A stretch of 64,000 nt of DNA, taken from Trachythela sp. YZ-2020 (lineage: Eukaryota > Cnidaria > Anthozoa > Malacalcyonacea > Clavulariidae). Below, piece after piece: positions 21,790 to 34,197 of this stretch. The notes beneath the pieces are model-generated. The model worked only from the letters and a program-made list of their open reading frames with translations. It was not told the origin of the DNA and did no database searches. Every line of letters starts with the position of its first letter. Position 1 is the stretch's first letter. The stretch is from NCBI GenBank assembly GCA_016169945.1, contig JADLSH010000032.1, positions 62,001 to 126,000 of the forward strand. Direction: 5' to 3'. The position numbers and the translations under genes are program-made.

Positions 21790-22306
21790 AATACATTCAT
21801 GCAGAACCCCTCGCCATTAGAACCAAACAATTATTCTCCCGAACACCCCAAAAGTTATTGTAACATGAAGTACTAAATCGATTACTGTAACCATGGTAAC
21901 ACGGAAGCGAACACTGTAATACTGTATATTTATTTTATTTTCACTGTACAGACTGGTAAGATAGTGATAAGATTTTCACTTTTAACTATAAAATTACCAA
22001 TTGCCGGACTATATAAAGTAGGTATGTTATTTTGTACTCAATCTTAGACGTCTCACAAAACGATTCGAAATTGTCATAAAACTTCATGAAGTTTTTGAGA
22101 TAAAACATGTTTCTTGTTCTACCACACACGATGAACTACGCATTTTCAAAAAGCAAGTATGCAAAATAAACACTTACCCGTTTAAACCGCTTTAAAACTC
22201 GAAAATCCTCTCCTTTCTCGGCCTTTCGACAGATTTATTTTCCTATTGACTTTAGTAAGTGAAAGTCCTCTAAAAATTTTTCATTTATCTTGTTTTGGAG
22301 ACTTAA
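21790..22306 (+). repeat. Dispersed non-coding repeat, copy 1 (left part)
   Basis: Matches 34560-34900 plus 36150-36440 segment by segment (for example 'AAAAGTTATTGTAACATGAAG' and 'ACTATATAAAGTAGG' types). The copy is interrupted at TTAA (22303-22306) by the 7-kb transposon and resumes at 29325. Confidence 0.82.
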
Positions 22307-23290
22307 GAGTGAATGTCAGTAAAAATCAAACATATTCATATTTCCGTGGCCAAAGCTCAAAAATCGATTTCGCTCATTTTTTTCCATACGTAGTCTAATG
22401 TGTCTTGAGATGTACCGTATACTCTATGAAGTCATACGCTTGCTTATTTTTGAGAAAATAAGGATTTACAGTGACCCCTACGAAATCGCCATTTTCATTG
22501 CGAAAATATGCATGATTTTGGGAGACAGAATTTGTTACTAAAATTGACTCGTACCGAGTTAAAATGGCCCGAAACGTTTTCCTTGGCAAGTAATTATTCG
22601 GTATACTGATTTTTAGGAAATTTGACCTACAATCTGTCCACTAAATAATCTTTACTTTCAGAAATATATTTTTACTCTTCCAAAGCTGTCCAACATTCGA
22701 CAATGGTTTTAAACATGCGATAAAGCTTCAAATCATTTAAGATTAACACTGTTTACTCTCCAAGTTTCTGGCTTTCAAATGATATAAAATTTTCTTTGGG
22801 CAAAGAAATAGGTGCGGAATTATAGATCGGAGAATTCCCATGTTTTTTGACCTTCTGAGGTCAAATTTCCACTTTGCATATCAAGTCACTTTCTACTTCC
22901 GATATTAAATGCACTTTTATGCCAAGTCTTACCTTATTCAGACTGACTTTAGATTTAGCAGAAGCTCCCATTATGTTATATTTGCATAAAAGTCGGGCAA
23001 AACTCAGCACGACAACGACATATAAACAGACCGACGATTGTAAGTAATAACTAATAACATAAAGCAAAGATATAATACTACTGTCGCGGTGCTTATCCTG
23101 TATAAATCATACTAAACGAAGTTAAATCCGATTGTAATCATCTTTAATGTTTCTGCGATCATCTTAAGTTCACAATTCGATACGATTGCAAACAATATTC
23201 GCATTTTTACTACCGATCTAGCGAATATCGCGATATATTATTAACGTAAACAAAGAGCAAATAAGAGAGGTTATTAATAGGTTATGATCA
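22307..23290 (+). repeat. Left terminal inverted repeat (about 0.98 kb)
   Basis: Near-identical, inverted, to 28360-29324. Landmarks: 'GGCCAAAGCTCAAAAATCGA' at about 22348 and 'CGAATATCGCGATATATTAT' at about 23222. The inner end is at 'TTATTAATAGGTTATGAT'. The outer 40 bp are more diverged. Confidence 0.88.
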
Positions 23291-24309
23291 AATGGGTGCG
23301 GAATGACAAATCGGCGAATGCTTGTGCTTTTGTCCTTTCACATTTCTGATTTGAATTTTTGTAACTTAAAAAATATTTCATTTTAACAGCTTATTAAACT
23401 TTTTAAAACCATTAACGATATAAGCATGAAATACATTTGAGCCCGGTTACTGAGACGTTTTAGCCCATTGCGTATTTGCGTTCATATGAGAAAGCGAGCT
23501 GGAGCAACGACCATGTTGCTAACAGGGATAAAGTTGCGGCAACGAAATTTGGCATTTTCCGTTCAAATTGAGTATGATTTCTCAACTTTATGATTGTTTT
23601 TAGAAACAAAAAATATACATTTTCTAACTCTATGCATGACCTTTCTTGCAAACAAAGTAAGAAAATCAACGAAATCGCCACATTACGAGTTTCGTGGCCG
23701 AAATGAAATATTTTGCAAGTGCTAATTGTATTCGGATTTCATCTTGATAATCAGTACAAAAAACTCGATAATTATGGACAAACAGAAATATTCTTCCCCG
23801 GACTCATATGAACTGGCCGTAAATGATATTTTCTTACCTAATTCTATGTTACCAATGTCAATGAATATATCATAACCTTTGCATAAACGTCTGCTGCATG
23901 CGTTTCTGTTCAACTACAACCAATCCCTGTTAACGTCGTTTTCTAATATTCAAATCATCAAGTCATTAATATTCGTGTTTATCTGTCTCAATGATCAGTG
24001 TAATTGATGCTGTTTTCATAGGATCGCAGTTTTTACTTGCAGCGGTAAGTGTTGTTCGTTGACAAACTTTTTGGGAAGTGACGGATATCAACTTTACAAA
24101 GACTTCAAGACAAATATTTTGGAGCTTTGCCGAGTTCGTCATTGCAGTTTATACAAAGAGAAAAAACGCGAAATGTCTGTAATACAAAGTACGTTTCAAA
24201 TGTGCAAACAATAGTTCATATCTTCCTTCATTACTGCATGTTTACTTACTGGAAAAGTAAACGCTGGTACAGCTTATACTCAACTAGATGCATGGCAGGT
24301 TTTGCTGCT
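23291..24309. other. Non-coding interior between left terminus and transposase gene
   Basis: No convincing gene. Since the transposase gene is on the minus strand, this holds its 3' flank. Confidence 0.4.
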
Positions 24310-27300
24310 TTACCCTTGACAGGTGCAGTTGCCAATAAAATTTGTTAGTATTTCGATAAAAGGCTTCTTCCTCTTTGCCTTAATAAAGGAAGTGTCTACG
24401 TCATAAAATGTGCATATTTCTTGCAACATCGATATCGAGAATTTTGAAAGCTTCGAGCCTGTTGCTAAATCACAAAGATCGTAGGTATCAAACATGATGG
24501 GATGAATTAGACCTATTTCGTTGATGATATTTCTGGCAAGGTTTTCAATGCCTTCCTCTTCTAGTTGCGCTTCTAATTCCTCTTCTTCTTCCTTTGATTC
24601 GCCAACTTGAGCCGCTCTCCTCTTTCTTGCAAGGCGAGAAAAAAAACTTGCGATTTGCTTTGCTGTGAGGTACTCGCTTGCATCAAACAAAAACGACCCA
24701 TCGATGTTGCGTGCTTTTCTCATCGATTTAGAAACACTGTTAGCATCTACCTTGTGGCCGGTCTGTTCTCCAACATCGAATAACTTAGATAAGTAAAGCT
24801 TTTGCTTCTCACTAAATCTCTTTCTCAGTACTGTTGAAGACTTCAGCGCCCAACCTTTTGGCAGAGGATCTAGGGCGCGACAAGAACTTAGGTCGTCCGA
24901 CGTCTGGCACTCAAGCGATATATCTCTTTTGTCAAGTTTGGTCGCGTATGAGAGCATTGCTTTATCAAGAAATGTTTCACGTTCCAGTGCATAGTTATGC
25001 TTCCCGAAATCAAGGTGGTTTTCAAGGTTTGATAATCGTTCGAACGACTTAACGCAACCGTTTTCTGGACACGGAAACAGCTTAGACCCTTGAGAAGTTT
25101 CTTCTTCAACATCTGAATTGGAGCTGCCATGTACTTCAGGTTGATTTGCATTGTGCGAAGGTTTCGCTGTGGACATCTTTCTTGCTTTCACATCCGTGAA
25201 CGTAGCTTTGGGGGAGGTCGGACCTTCATTGATGTTAATATGTGGAATGGAAATTGTTTCAGGCAGATTCCATTCAGTCCACTCTAGAAACTTTCCCTGG
25301 CCAATGTTGTATTCTCGCCACACTTTCATGCCATTCTCGCAATATGAAATGTTGTTAACAAAACTTACACCTTCCCATTTTAATGGCTCTAACGTTAACG
25401 TAGGTACGGAAGGGGTGTCACAGAGCATGACTCTTGCACCTTCGATGCCACTTCGTGATTCTATAGCGATCTTCATTTGCTTGGCGGTTTCCACGTCGTT
25501 GCCAGAATTAAGGTACGCTTTTATTTTGTTTTTGATAGTGGCAGCTTTTCGGTCACAAGCCCCTTTACCACCTTGGGGGTCCGAAAAATCGACTCTTAAT
25601 TCTACCTCGTATTTTGTAGCAACCTGTTTCATGGCCAATAAGTTGAATGCACTGTGGTAGCACCCAGCGTTGTCCTGACGAAAGAAAATCTGCTTGATTT
25701 CAGGCCTCTCAGACTTAAGTTGGTTAACAACATCATCGATTATCGCTAGTACTGCAGGGCTGTCTTGGGTGCAGCTTTGGAAAACATGGACGAACGTCAA
25801 CAACTCCAAACAATCCTCTCGCTTGGTCATAGCCACGGCAATGTGCCATGAAATGCCACGCTTTCCAAACCAATCGGATTGGCTTTCACGGTATTTTCTG
25901 GGCAAAAATTTCATTGCCCAATCTAAAACAACCAGAACCGAGGCCGAGTCGAGATCGCGAAGGAGGTTCAGGCGAGCTTCATCTTGGTTGATGTCGCGTA
26001 ATAGGTGAGCTTTCCAGGCCATTATATTCTTCTTGGATTGAGTAATGACATATTCCATTTCGTTCTTCTCTTCATTGTCGATGGCTAATAAATCTTTCAA
26101 AGTCGATTCAACTTCTTCGAAAATAGAAGGGATCAACTCACACCTGTCACATTTTAGGTCATGTTCATGATCACATTCAGTGACGAAGTCTTCATCACTT
26201 GCATCGCTCAGAGCAAACGGCCTGCAGTGGTCAGCGACACGCGAGCTGGTCGAAACATGTACCTGAAATATCAAGGAATTCGTAGTTATAATTTTTGAAT
26301 TTTCAGAAAAGAAGAAGATAACCGATTACTTTACATACCTTGTAGTCACTTTTCAAATAACGTTTGGCAGTTTTCAATTTGCTATTCATGTGCTTCACCC
26401 AAGTGTGACCTCGCCCATATTCATGGCCTAGCTTCTCAATTACTTCTTGAACGTCATCGAAGGCTTTCGCACCATCTGAAGTAAAATAGTCCAGTCCTTG
26501 TAATGATTTCCTGATAGAAGCACTGCATACATTCAAAATTCTGCATAGACTACTGCGGCTCATAGGGTCAAATCCAGTGTCTTGGCAATAGCTCTGGTAT
26601 TGCTGCACCACATGTTCAGGTACAAGGGTGCGAACAACATTGGGAACTGTAATTCTCGTACCACTAGATAGCTTCACGGTCTTTTCTCCAAATGGCAAAT
26701 CTTGAATGATTTGACTGCTGGTGATAAACGTTAAAAAATGGTCAAGTTTCTCAGCTGAGATGCGGACACGTGGCCTTTCCAACGGCAACTGGAGAACCCC
26801 GCCCATGCAGCAATGTGTGATGACGAGCCACGTTGAACCTGTATCTAGTGAGTCCAGGAATCCAATTTTTTAGGATTGAGAAGGAGACTTTGTCGGCCAT
26901 GATTGATAAGATCTGCCTTCTTGTGCTCCAATAACTTGCATTATTGTAACACTCGACAAGGATTCCATTAGTGTCTTATCAACACTCCCGTCGTCTTCTG
27001 CAGTTGATTGTACAGATTGAAGCAACATTTTCGTGCTGGCTGGGGCAATTTCCTCTAAAACTGCAAAGACAACTTGTTTCGCTTTACGAACATGGCGTCG
27101 CTTGGTTCTCTGCGAAGCTTCTTCCCAAGACACGGTCATTTGTGCTCTTATAGGGCTTACGTCCCTTGCAGCAAGAAACGAATTAAGAAGGTCTCCCGGA
27201 ATTTGTTTTGGGTCTGTTTCTGTTAGAAGCGAGAAATCAGATGGCGTATAAGTTGTGCATGGGGTGTCAAATGCGGCAACATTTTGCGCGTAGTGCAATT

Positions 27301-28080
27301 CTGGACTCTTTTCAGCTGCTGTACAGATGACTTCTTCGTCCTGTTAAATTTAAATCACAAGAAGACTGACGTTGTAGAATTTAGAACAAAATTTTACATA
27401 AATTACTAACGACAGCTTGATCTGCTATTACACCCACTATCATATTTTTACCAATGCTAGCTTTTCCATTTCTTCTCCCAAAGCTTGTACCACTGACTCT
27501 GATGTCCATTTTGCAAGTCCTTCATTATTCCCCGGCACTTTTTGCAAATACCTGAAATATTAACGGATACACGTATATACACACTTCTTCTCCCGCTCTA
27601 CAATGAAAGAAATACCTTATCGAGAAGACAAACACAATTACCTGATCCAGGGGCGGCAAACACTCCTGTATTATGCAATATCATTTTCGACTCCTGCTTC
27701 CATATACCTCGATTGCCTTTTGGCCACGTGTCTCTGGATTTGCCATGTCCTGAAATTGCCTGCGGAACTCTGCACCTAGTACTACCGCCTCTTGTCCAAC
27801 TTATTCCTAGGACTGCACGGTGATGGGGACAGATTGTCATTGACTCGATGCTTTCTCTGGGGTTGTCAAACCACGCCACACGAGACAAAATGAGATCAAT
27901 CTCATCCTTAACCCCCGAAAAGCTATGTGAGGACAAGTGCCTCGAGATATCCTTTGAACATGACAGTAAAGGAATAATTTGGCTCTGGCGTTTTCGATCC
28001 TTGGCATCGAAACCGCAAGAACTACCGACGATAGACTTAAACGAACAACATGCTTCCATTATTAGTAAAACTACCTTCAT
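24310..28080 (-). CDS. Multi-exon DDE-type transposase, superfamily unassigned
   Basis: Proposed minus-strand exons are 28080-27642 (donor CAG|GTAATT), about 27551-27452, 27340-26339 (acceptor TTTAACAG, donor AAG|GTATGT) and 26265-24310 (acceptor ATATTTCAG). Exon 1 has a Cys/His motif (TICPHHR) followed by a basic region. The last exon has, in a 654-residue frame, LDWAMKFLP with D118, WFGKRGISWH, RQDNAGCYH with D201, DFSDPQGGKGACDRK with D229/D232, one C2H2 finger at 402-426, an acidic stretch and a C-terminal SAP-like helix pair. The spaced Asp residues suggest an RNase H-fold transposase. Exon 3 has one in-frame stop (about 26870), so this copy may be dead. The exon 2 acceptor is uncertain, because the frame fits best if splicing occurs a few bases further in. 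I recall similar unnamed proteins in many cnidarian genomes. Confidence 0.75.
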
Positions 28081-28359
28081 CAAATACTGCTCACTTCTAT
28101 TTTGATGCGCAATTTGACTGCAATGAAATAGGAGGGCGGGTAATGATAGTTTGTAAACGTCATTTGTAATAAAAAATATCCGACTAAGAATTAAGTGAAG
28201 ACTTAAGTTAAACACATTTTCTGTGTACCTTCATGTAAACAGATATTATACCTAGGCAAATAATATTACTATACAACTCTCTAAACTTGTTATTGAATGA
28301 GTTAAATAATACTGTATTTCAACATATTTAATCTATTAATAACTGTCTTAATGATTTTA

Positions 28360-29324
28360 AAATCATAACCTATTAATAACTTACATTCTTTCTTTGCAGT
28401 TGTTTGTTTACGTTAATAATATATCGCGATATTCGCTAGATCGGTAGTAAATATGCGAATATTGTTTGCAATCATGTCGAATTGCGAGTTAAGATGATCG
28501 TAGAAACATTAAAGATGTTTACAATCGGATTTAACTTCGTTCAGTATGATTTATACACTAAGCACCGCGACAGTAGTATTATATCTTTACTTTATGTTAT
28601 TACTTACAATCGTCGGTCTGTTTATATGACGTTGTCGTGCTGAGTTTTGCCCGACTTTTATGCAAATATAACATAATGGGAGCTTCTACTAAATCTAAAG
28701 TCAGTCAGAAAGACTTGGCATTGAAGTGCATTTAATATCGGAATTAGAAAGTGGCTTGATATGCAAAGTGAGAGAGTTGACCTCAGTAGGTCAAAAACAT
28801 GGGAATTCTCTGATCTCTAATTCCGCACCTATTTCTTTGCCCGAAGAAAATTTTATACCATTTGAAAGCCAGAAACTTGGAGAGTAAACAATGGTAATCT
28901 TAAATGATTTGAAGCTTTATCGCATGTTTAAAAACATGGTCGAATGTTGGACAGCTTTGGTAGAGTAAGAATATATTTCTGAAAGTAAAGATTATTTAGT
29001 GTACAAATCGTAGGTCAAATTTCCTAAAAATCACGATACCGAATAACTACTTGTCAAGGAAAACGTTTCGGGCCATTTTAACTCGGTACGAGTCAATTTT
29101 AGTAACAAATTTTGTCTCCCAAAATCATGCATATTTTGCAACTAAAATGGCGATTTCGTAGGGGTCACTGTAAATCCTTATTTTCTCAAAAATAAGCAAG
29201 CGTATGACTTCAGAGAGTATACAGTACATCTCAAGACACATTAGGCTACGTATGGAGAAAAAATGAGCGAAATCGATTTTTGAGCTTTGGCCACTTATTG
29301 TTCGATTTTTGTGGACATCCACTC
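28360..29324 (-). repeat. Right terminal inverted repeat (about 0.97 kb)
   Basis: Inverse of 22307-23290. The transposase start lies about 280 bp inside this arm's inner end, so promoter elements may lie in the repeat itself. Confidence 0.88.
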
Positions 29325-29645
29325 TTAATATGTGTCAGAATTAATATGTCCCGACTCCAGAGTACAATTTTCATATAAATGCCAAAAAAATATGCCAAAA
29401 TGACAGTTATTTTTCTGACGTTATACATACATAAAAACAAAATCGTTGTCTTAGCCAATCATGATGTTGCTAGTTACCAGTTTTCTCTTGGCTTGAACTC
29501 GCGCATGCGCATAGCTTAAAAAAACGTCCAGTCAATGACAAAAAAAATGGCGGACGACTTTGCATTCCCAATGTTTTCACATACCCGGGTGTAAATATCC
29601 GAGCGGAATTAGTACCCTCGTACGGCGCTTCGTGCCAGCTCGGGG
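29325..29645 (+). repeat. Dispersed non-coding repeat, copy 1 (right part)
   Basis: Resumes after TTAA and matches 36440-36700 ('TCTTAGCCAATCATGA', 'GTAAATATCCGAGCGGAA', ending 'AGCTCGGGGA'). Confidence 0.8.
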
Positions 29646-30165
29646 ACTAGCACTATAGTCATGGACTGCTACGACAAGCGTCTTCGCTACTAGGACTATA
29701 GTCATGGCCTACTAGGACTATATTTTTGTTAAAGTGCATGGGACTATAGTCATGGAGTACTATGACTATAATCATAGAATACTAGGACTATAGGGATGAA
29801 AACTGGGACTATATACATGCTCTAGTGGGACTCTAATCATGGACTTCTAGGGCTATAGTTTTGAAATAGTAGAATTATAGTCATGGACTACTAGGACTAA
29901 AGTCAGGGAATACTAGGAATATAATCACGAACTAATAAGACTATAGTCATCAACTAATAGGACTACAGTCTTGGAATATAGGACTATAGTCTTGGAATAC
30001 TAGGATACTAAGATTAGAGCAATATTGGGACTATAGTCATGAACTACTAGGACTATAGTTATGGATTAATATGAATATAGTCATGTTGGACTATTAAGAT
30101 TATAATTATGAACTATTAAGAATATAACTTGTACTATACGACTATAATTTTGAACTATTATCTTG
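29646..30165. repeat. Minisatellite of about 25-bp units
   Basis: About 20 imperfect units of the type 'ACTAGGACTATAGTCATGGA'. It begins exactly where the dispersed repeat's 'CTCGGGGA' ends and fades out by 30165. Confidence 0.85.
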
Positions 30166-30729
30166 GACGAACACAATCTGTATATCCATATTATGGAAGA
30201 TGGAACGTTGTGTCTATCGGGCCAATGGGCCTGAAAGTGCCATAAAATTGCATTTCAGGCCTAATCGGGTATCTTGTATATAGCCTTAGGTATATAATGT
30301 TCATTTTTTCCACGTTATAATTCTATTTCTATAAGAGCTGTGTTTATTTGTGCTTGCGGTCACGTCTGTATATATTTAATATCTATAACAATGTGTTTAA
30401 TATTTCTTTTCGTTTTGAGAAGATAAATGTCTGCTTCATATTTCGTATGCTCGTTTATAGTAAAGCAAGTAAGCATGCAACTTTATATCGAAATATTGTA
30501 GAGAAAGGCTGGTTAAAAGAAGTAATATCTCGTTCCGCGCTATGCTGAACACTCTATATTCTGTGACTCTGGTGCTGAAGCGTGGGAAAATTTGTAGACA
30601 GTGAGCCACGTTGGCTGGACATTTTGAGGTTCCGCCTGCTAATTTTGATACGTACGGAACTCTGTCCTCAGGTAGTAAACTCGTATTTCCGGTTTCATCC
30701 TAGCAACTTCCGTTTCATCTCGAAAAATA
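30166..30729. other. No gene seen
   Basis: AT-rich; no repeats or supported frames noticed. Confidence 0.45.
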
Positions 30730-30955
30730 TTTTTGCACTTCCTTTCGACTTCAATGAAACAAAACCGACTTCGATTATCGTATTTTCGACTTCGATTATC
30801 GTGTTTTCGACTTCGATTATCGATTTTCCGACTTCGATATCGTTTTTTCCGACTTCGATCCCAATATATTCGACTTGAAATGATACAATGTTCGACTTCG
30901 ATTTGAATATCCTCACTCGTATTTTTGTCCGCACCGGGAACGCCATACTAAAACA
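30730..30955 (-). repeat. GAAGTCG-rich dispersed repeat, copy 2
   Basis: Reverse-orientation match to 1430-1690, including the lead-in 'GGCGTTCCCGG' beyond the tandem units. Confidence 0.75.
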
Positions 30956-31416
30956 TGAAACGGAAATAGACCGCAGAATAATTTAGTAAGCTAAGGAAAA
31001 CATATACGCTAGGTATGCTAACTATAAAGGGCTTTTGTTAACGATCAGGTGTTGCTTGTTCCAAATCTGGATTGGAAGGTTAGATAAGCTAAAAACCGCA
31101 GCTACGCAAATGGATATTTTCCGAACGTCGTCTAGATATGTCAAAGACGAAGTCATTTCCTGATCATTTCGTGATTCACCGCGTTTTGGTACGATTGGTA
31201 GATTTGGTAGTCCGCTGCAGCGCTTTTCGTTATATACAAATATTTGCAAACAATTCTTGTGAAAGCGGTCCTAAATCTTCGCTTGATATATAGTGCATAT
31301 TTTTACAAATTTTCCGATCGATAGCATGATTTGCATACACCCTAAAGGTCTCAAAACTTCAGCATTGTATTCTGGTGCCACTGTGCTCTCTTAGATGTTT
31401 ACACCCCTACATCCTA

Positions 31417-31745
31417 TAGAAAGGTGTGTATATAATCCAAAGGTGTGTAATGTCCGAGGTGTGTAAGATTGGACAAGGTGTGTATGGTTGAAAGGTGTGC
31501 AATTAGCAAAGGTGTGTATTCGCCAAAAAGGTGTGTATAAATACACATTTCAGTAAATAGAAGGTGTGTAAGGAAAGGTGAGTAATTGCATAAAAATACA
31601 AGATGTGTACTCATACATGACTAAGGTGTGTAATTTTGTAAACAAGGTGTCATCAATATTGCAAAAGATGTGTAATTATACACACTTTTTTTCCAAAAGA
31701 TCTGTACTGTTTGTACACACCTTAGGCGTGTATAATTACACACTA
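31417..31745. repeat. Array of AGGTGTGTA / TACACACCT motifs
   Basis: About 14 motifs at 15-30-bp spacing, mostly in direct orientation with inverse ones near the right end ('TACACACCTT'). Between about 30956 and 31416 nothing was recognised. The layout is like subterminal arrays of CACTA-type elements, but I see no matching termini. Confidence 0.7.
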
Positions 31746-32812
31746 GTTTTTAACACCGGAGTAACAAAGTACAGTATTTTCTAATTCCTTGTATTAATTG
31801 ATATGAACCGTTTTTAAGAATTTTACTTAATAATTGACATGCATGCATGGTCTCACGGATATCATATGCTAATTTAGGGGTCCAGGAATGAGTATGGCGA
31901 ACTAGGGCGCCCCGTTTACATTAACAAGGGGCTTTGTTTCAGGACACGTATGTTCTCAGACCTTTCCCATCTGGACTTCGCAGAGGTCGCATCTCGACAC
32001 CGTTTGCTGCTCATTTTCACCTACGTTGGATTTTTTCGAGGTTTGTTAGTTATATATATATGTTCATTGTTTTCAGCCTGGACTAAAGTCTAATTTTTGT
32101 TTTGGCATTGATATATTAATGTCGTATATGTTTGCCTCGTTTGCTTACTTTGATGCAATTTTTCGACCGTATTCTTTTCACGTTAATTCGTAAGCATAAT
32201 GAACATGGAGGTCACCAAATCACTCCCTTCTTGTCCGATGCATAAGCTTTATAATTCAATCACATTAGTTGTATAAATGCAATGGCCCTTCGGCGATTCG
32301 TTAGTTCGCTTTAATATTATACTCACTTTAACAAATTTCAAATAGCGATATATATATTAAATTCTATCTCACCAAAACTCGCTCAAAATGTCCAAATTCA
32401 AACGTCGTTATTCTAGCAATGTTGAGCACGATCGCGATGGAGTATACGAGTATCAAATGTAGTGAAAATGTAAAGTACATGCACACGTTAGTTGCAATAA
32501 ACTGAATAAGCATATATATTAAGCTGTACGAATTTCATCCGGCAAAATGTTCCTGTTCTTTAACCATATTACCATAAGCTAGTTTGACAGTGTCCTTTTA
32601 CTGTACTTCAATTCGTTTTAGACTTCAGTACTATTATATAGTATACATATAATCATATTCAGTATGTCACAGACCTTTTTATCAAAAACAAGGTTGCCCA
32701 AATACTTAAACTAAATGTCGTCAATCGGGACGATTAATTAAAATTGACATAAATCATAATGCAAATAGTTGACCTACATCTTAATAAACGTCAGTATAGA
32801 AGGCACCCAATC

Positions 32813-33013
32813 ACAGTATAGAGACGACCAGTAGGGCCACTCATTTGAAATTTTGTGTGGCCGCTCATTACGCATTGGCATCCAGTCAATTGCTTTTTCT
32901 GGCCAATAAGCAAGCTGGACTAACTTTCCTGGCCAGTAAACTGCATATTTTTGCATAAAAAGCCGGCTACATGTTGCATCGCCGAGTGGCTCAGCTGGTC
33001 GTCTCTATACTGT
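32813..33013. mobile_element. 201-bp MITE with 10-bp target duplication (MULE-like)
   Basis: Termini ACAGTATAGAGACGACCAG are perfect over 19 bp and similar to about 30 bp. GCACCCAATC is duplicated at 32803-32812 and 33014-33023. The uninserted version of the same locus is in the other repeat copy at about 52248-52262 (GGGCACCCAAC then TAATTTG). A 9-11-bp duplication fits Mutator-like elements. The right arm contains TGGCTCAGCTGG, a tRNA A-box look-alike, probably fortuitous. Confidence 0.88.
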
Positions 33014-33189
33014 GCACCCAATCTAATTTGTTGACATTCGCGCGGATGAAGTCGTCCGTTCGGTCATTGAGAATGATACGCGCAGCTCGATTAGTCGTTT
33101 TAGTATCCTTAAGACGTTGTATATAAGTTTACTTCATTACTTCATGGTCAAATTGAACTTTCATACATTATTTAGAAGCGGTTTTATTA

Positions 33190-33445
33190 CTAACAGCTTC
33201 ACAGACTTAAGCCTGGTTCACACGAGTGAGATAAGCATAAGCAGAAATACAAAAGAAAACTTTCCCGGCTCTAGGGTTTAAAAGAATTTTATTTTGAAAT
33301 GTCTTTTGTTCCGGCTTTGCTTATGCTTAGAGGCTTGTGCGTATGCTTGTTTTTATATCGACGTTTATGTTGCACACTTCACTGCACCCCTTTGTTTTAC
33401 CCTTTGTCTTTCCTTATGCTTGTGCTTTTGACCTTGCCTATAAAC
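33190..33445. mobile_element. Possible MITE rich in AAGCATAAGC
   Basis: 'TAAGCCTGGTTCACACGAG' opens a block with AAGCATAAGC and its inverse GCTTATGCTT. The block is missing from the homologous repeat copy near 52430, which carries other sequence at that point. The borders and the family are unclear. Confidence 0.35.
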
Positions 33446-33540
33446 ATGGGCTAGTCCGTCGTAATAGTCCGAGAGCGGTTTTGATATTTTTTGCGTACGA
33501 TAAGAATAACTCATCAACATGAGTTTCGAATGTCAGTAAA

Positions 33541-34189
33541 CAACACGTCACATGCATGTTCCATATCTCGCTTCATTTATATACTCTAAAAATACATGTA
33601 CAATACATAATTTACCATGAAACATTAAAAATTGTACAATTTCTAATTAGCAGGACAAAGTCCACATAGTAATCTCATTATATATTTAATTGATTCATGT
33701 GCATTCAGTCATGAAGCGCTTACGGCTACAAAAGTCTTGTAACAGTACTTGTATTAATTTTTTCGCACGAGGGAAGCGAAAAATTTTTTTCGCTAACCAA
33801 TCCCGTTGCCGAAATGAAATTTCGCTTCGCGTCGCGCGAACAAATTCGCCCAATGGAAAACGGACTTTATATTATATCACTTATCTACGATCTATCTTTG
33901 GACACTTTGTCTTAGATTTCAACTGAAACTGTTGGTTACTCAGTTTACAAATATTAGGCGATCGAGAAAAACGGTAATTACTTGAAAACATAAGAAACTA
34001 GTTTCATTCGTTCCTATACAAGCATTTCTCTCGGACAAATGTATTCATAGACAGTGCTGTAGAACTAAATTCATTCATAACTAGGGGGCTCTATAGACGA
34101 GCAAGTTACCAAGGTGAAAACATTCGGGAATGGATGACGTCATAAGTAATCCCCCAATCCTATGATAACATTTTTTTACTATATTCATG
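33541..34189. other. No gene seen
   Basis: AT-rich, with a few CpG-containing palindromic words around 33765-33850 (TTCGC/GCGAA). No supported feature. Confidence 0.4.
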
Positions 34190-34197
34190 CCTGAAAT

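Larger units (their letters stand above)
22307..29324 (-). mobile_element. 7.0-kb TTAA-flanked DNA transposon with long inverted termini
   Basis: TTAA is at 22303-22306 and 29325-29328. The termini start GAGTGAATGTC (left) and, inverted, GAGTGGATGTCC (right), and stay similar for about 0.95-0.98 kb (to about 23290 and 28360). Between the arms is a multi-exon transposase gene on the minus strand. The empty site in the second copy of the host repeat (about 36427-36440) supports the borders. TTAA targets are known for piggyBac, Kolobok and Sola3. The transposase motifs do not let me assign one of these with confidence. Confidence 0.88.
31860..33540 (+). repeat. Dispersed non-coding repeat, copy 2 (3' half)
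   Basis: Matches 36960-37190, 44780-45155 and 51768-52920. Landmarks: 'TTTCAGGACACGTATGT', 'GCAGAGGTCGCATCTCGACA', 'GGTCACCAAATC', 'CGATTCGTTAGTTCGC' and 'TAATAGTCCGAGAGCGG'. It is interrupted by the MITE at 32813-33013 and by a second block at about 33190-33445. Confidence 0.82.

Noticed and set aside
32985..33000. tRNA A-box-like TGGCTCAGCTGG suggesting a SINE
   Set aside because: The word lies inside the inverted terminus of the 201-bp MITE with a clear 10-bp duplication. There is no B box, tail or tRNA fold.
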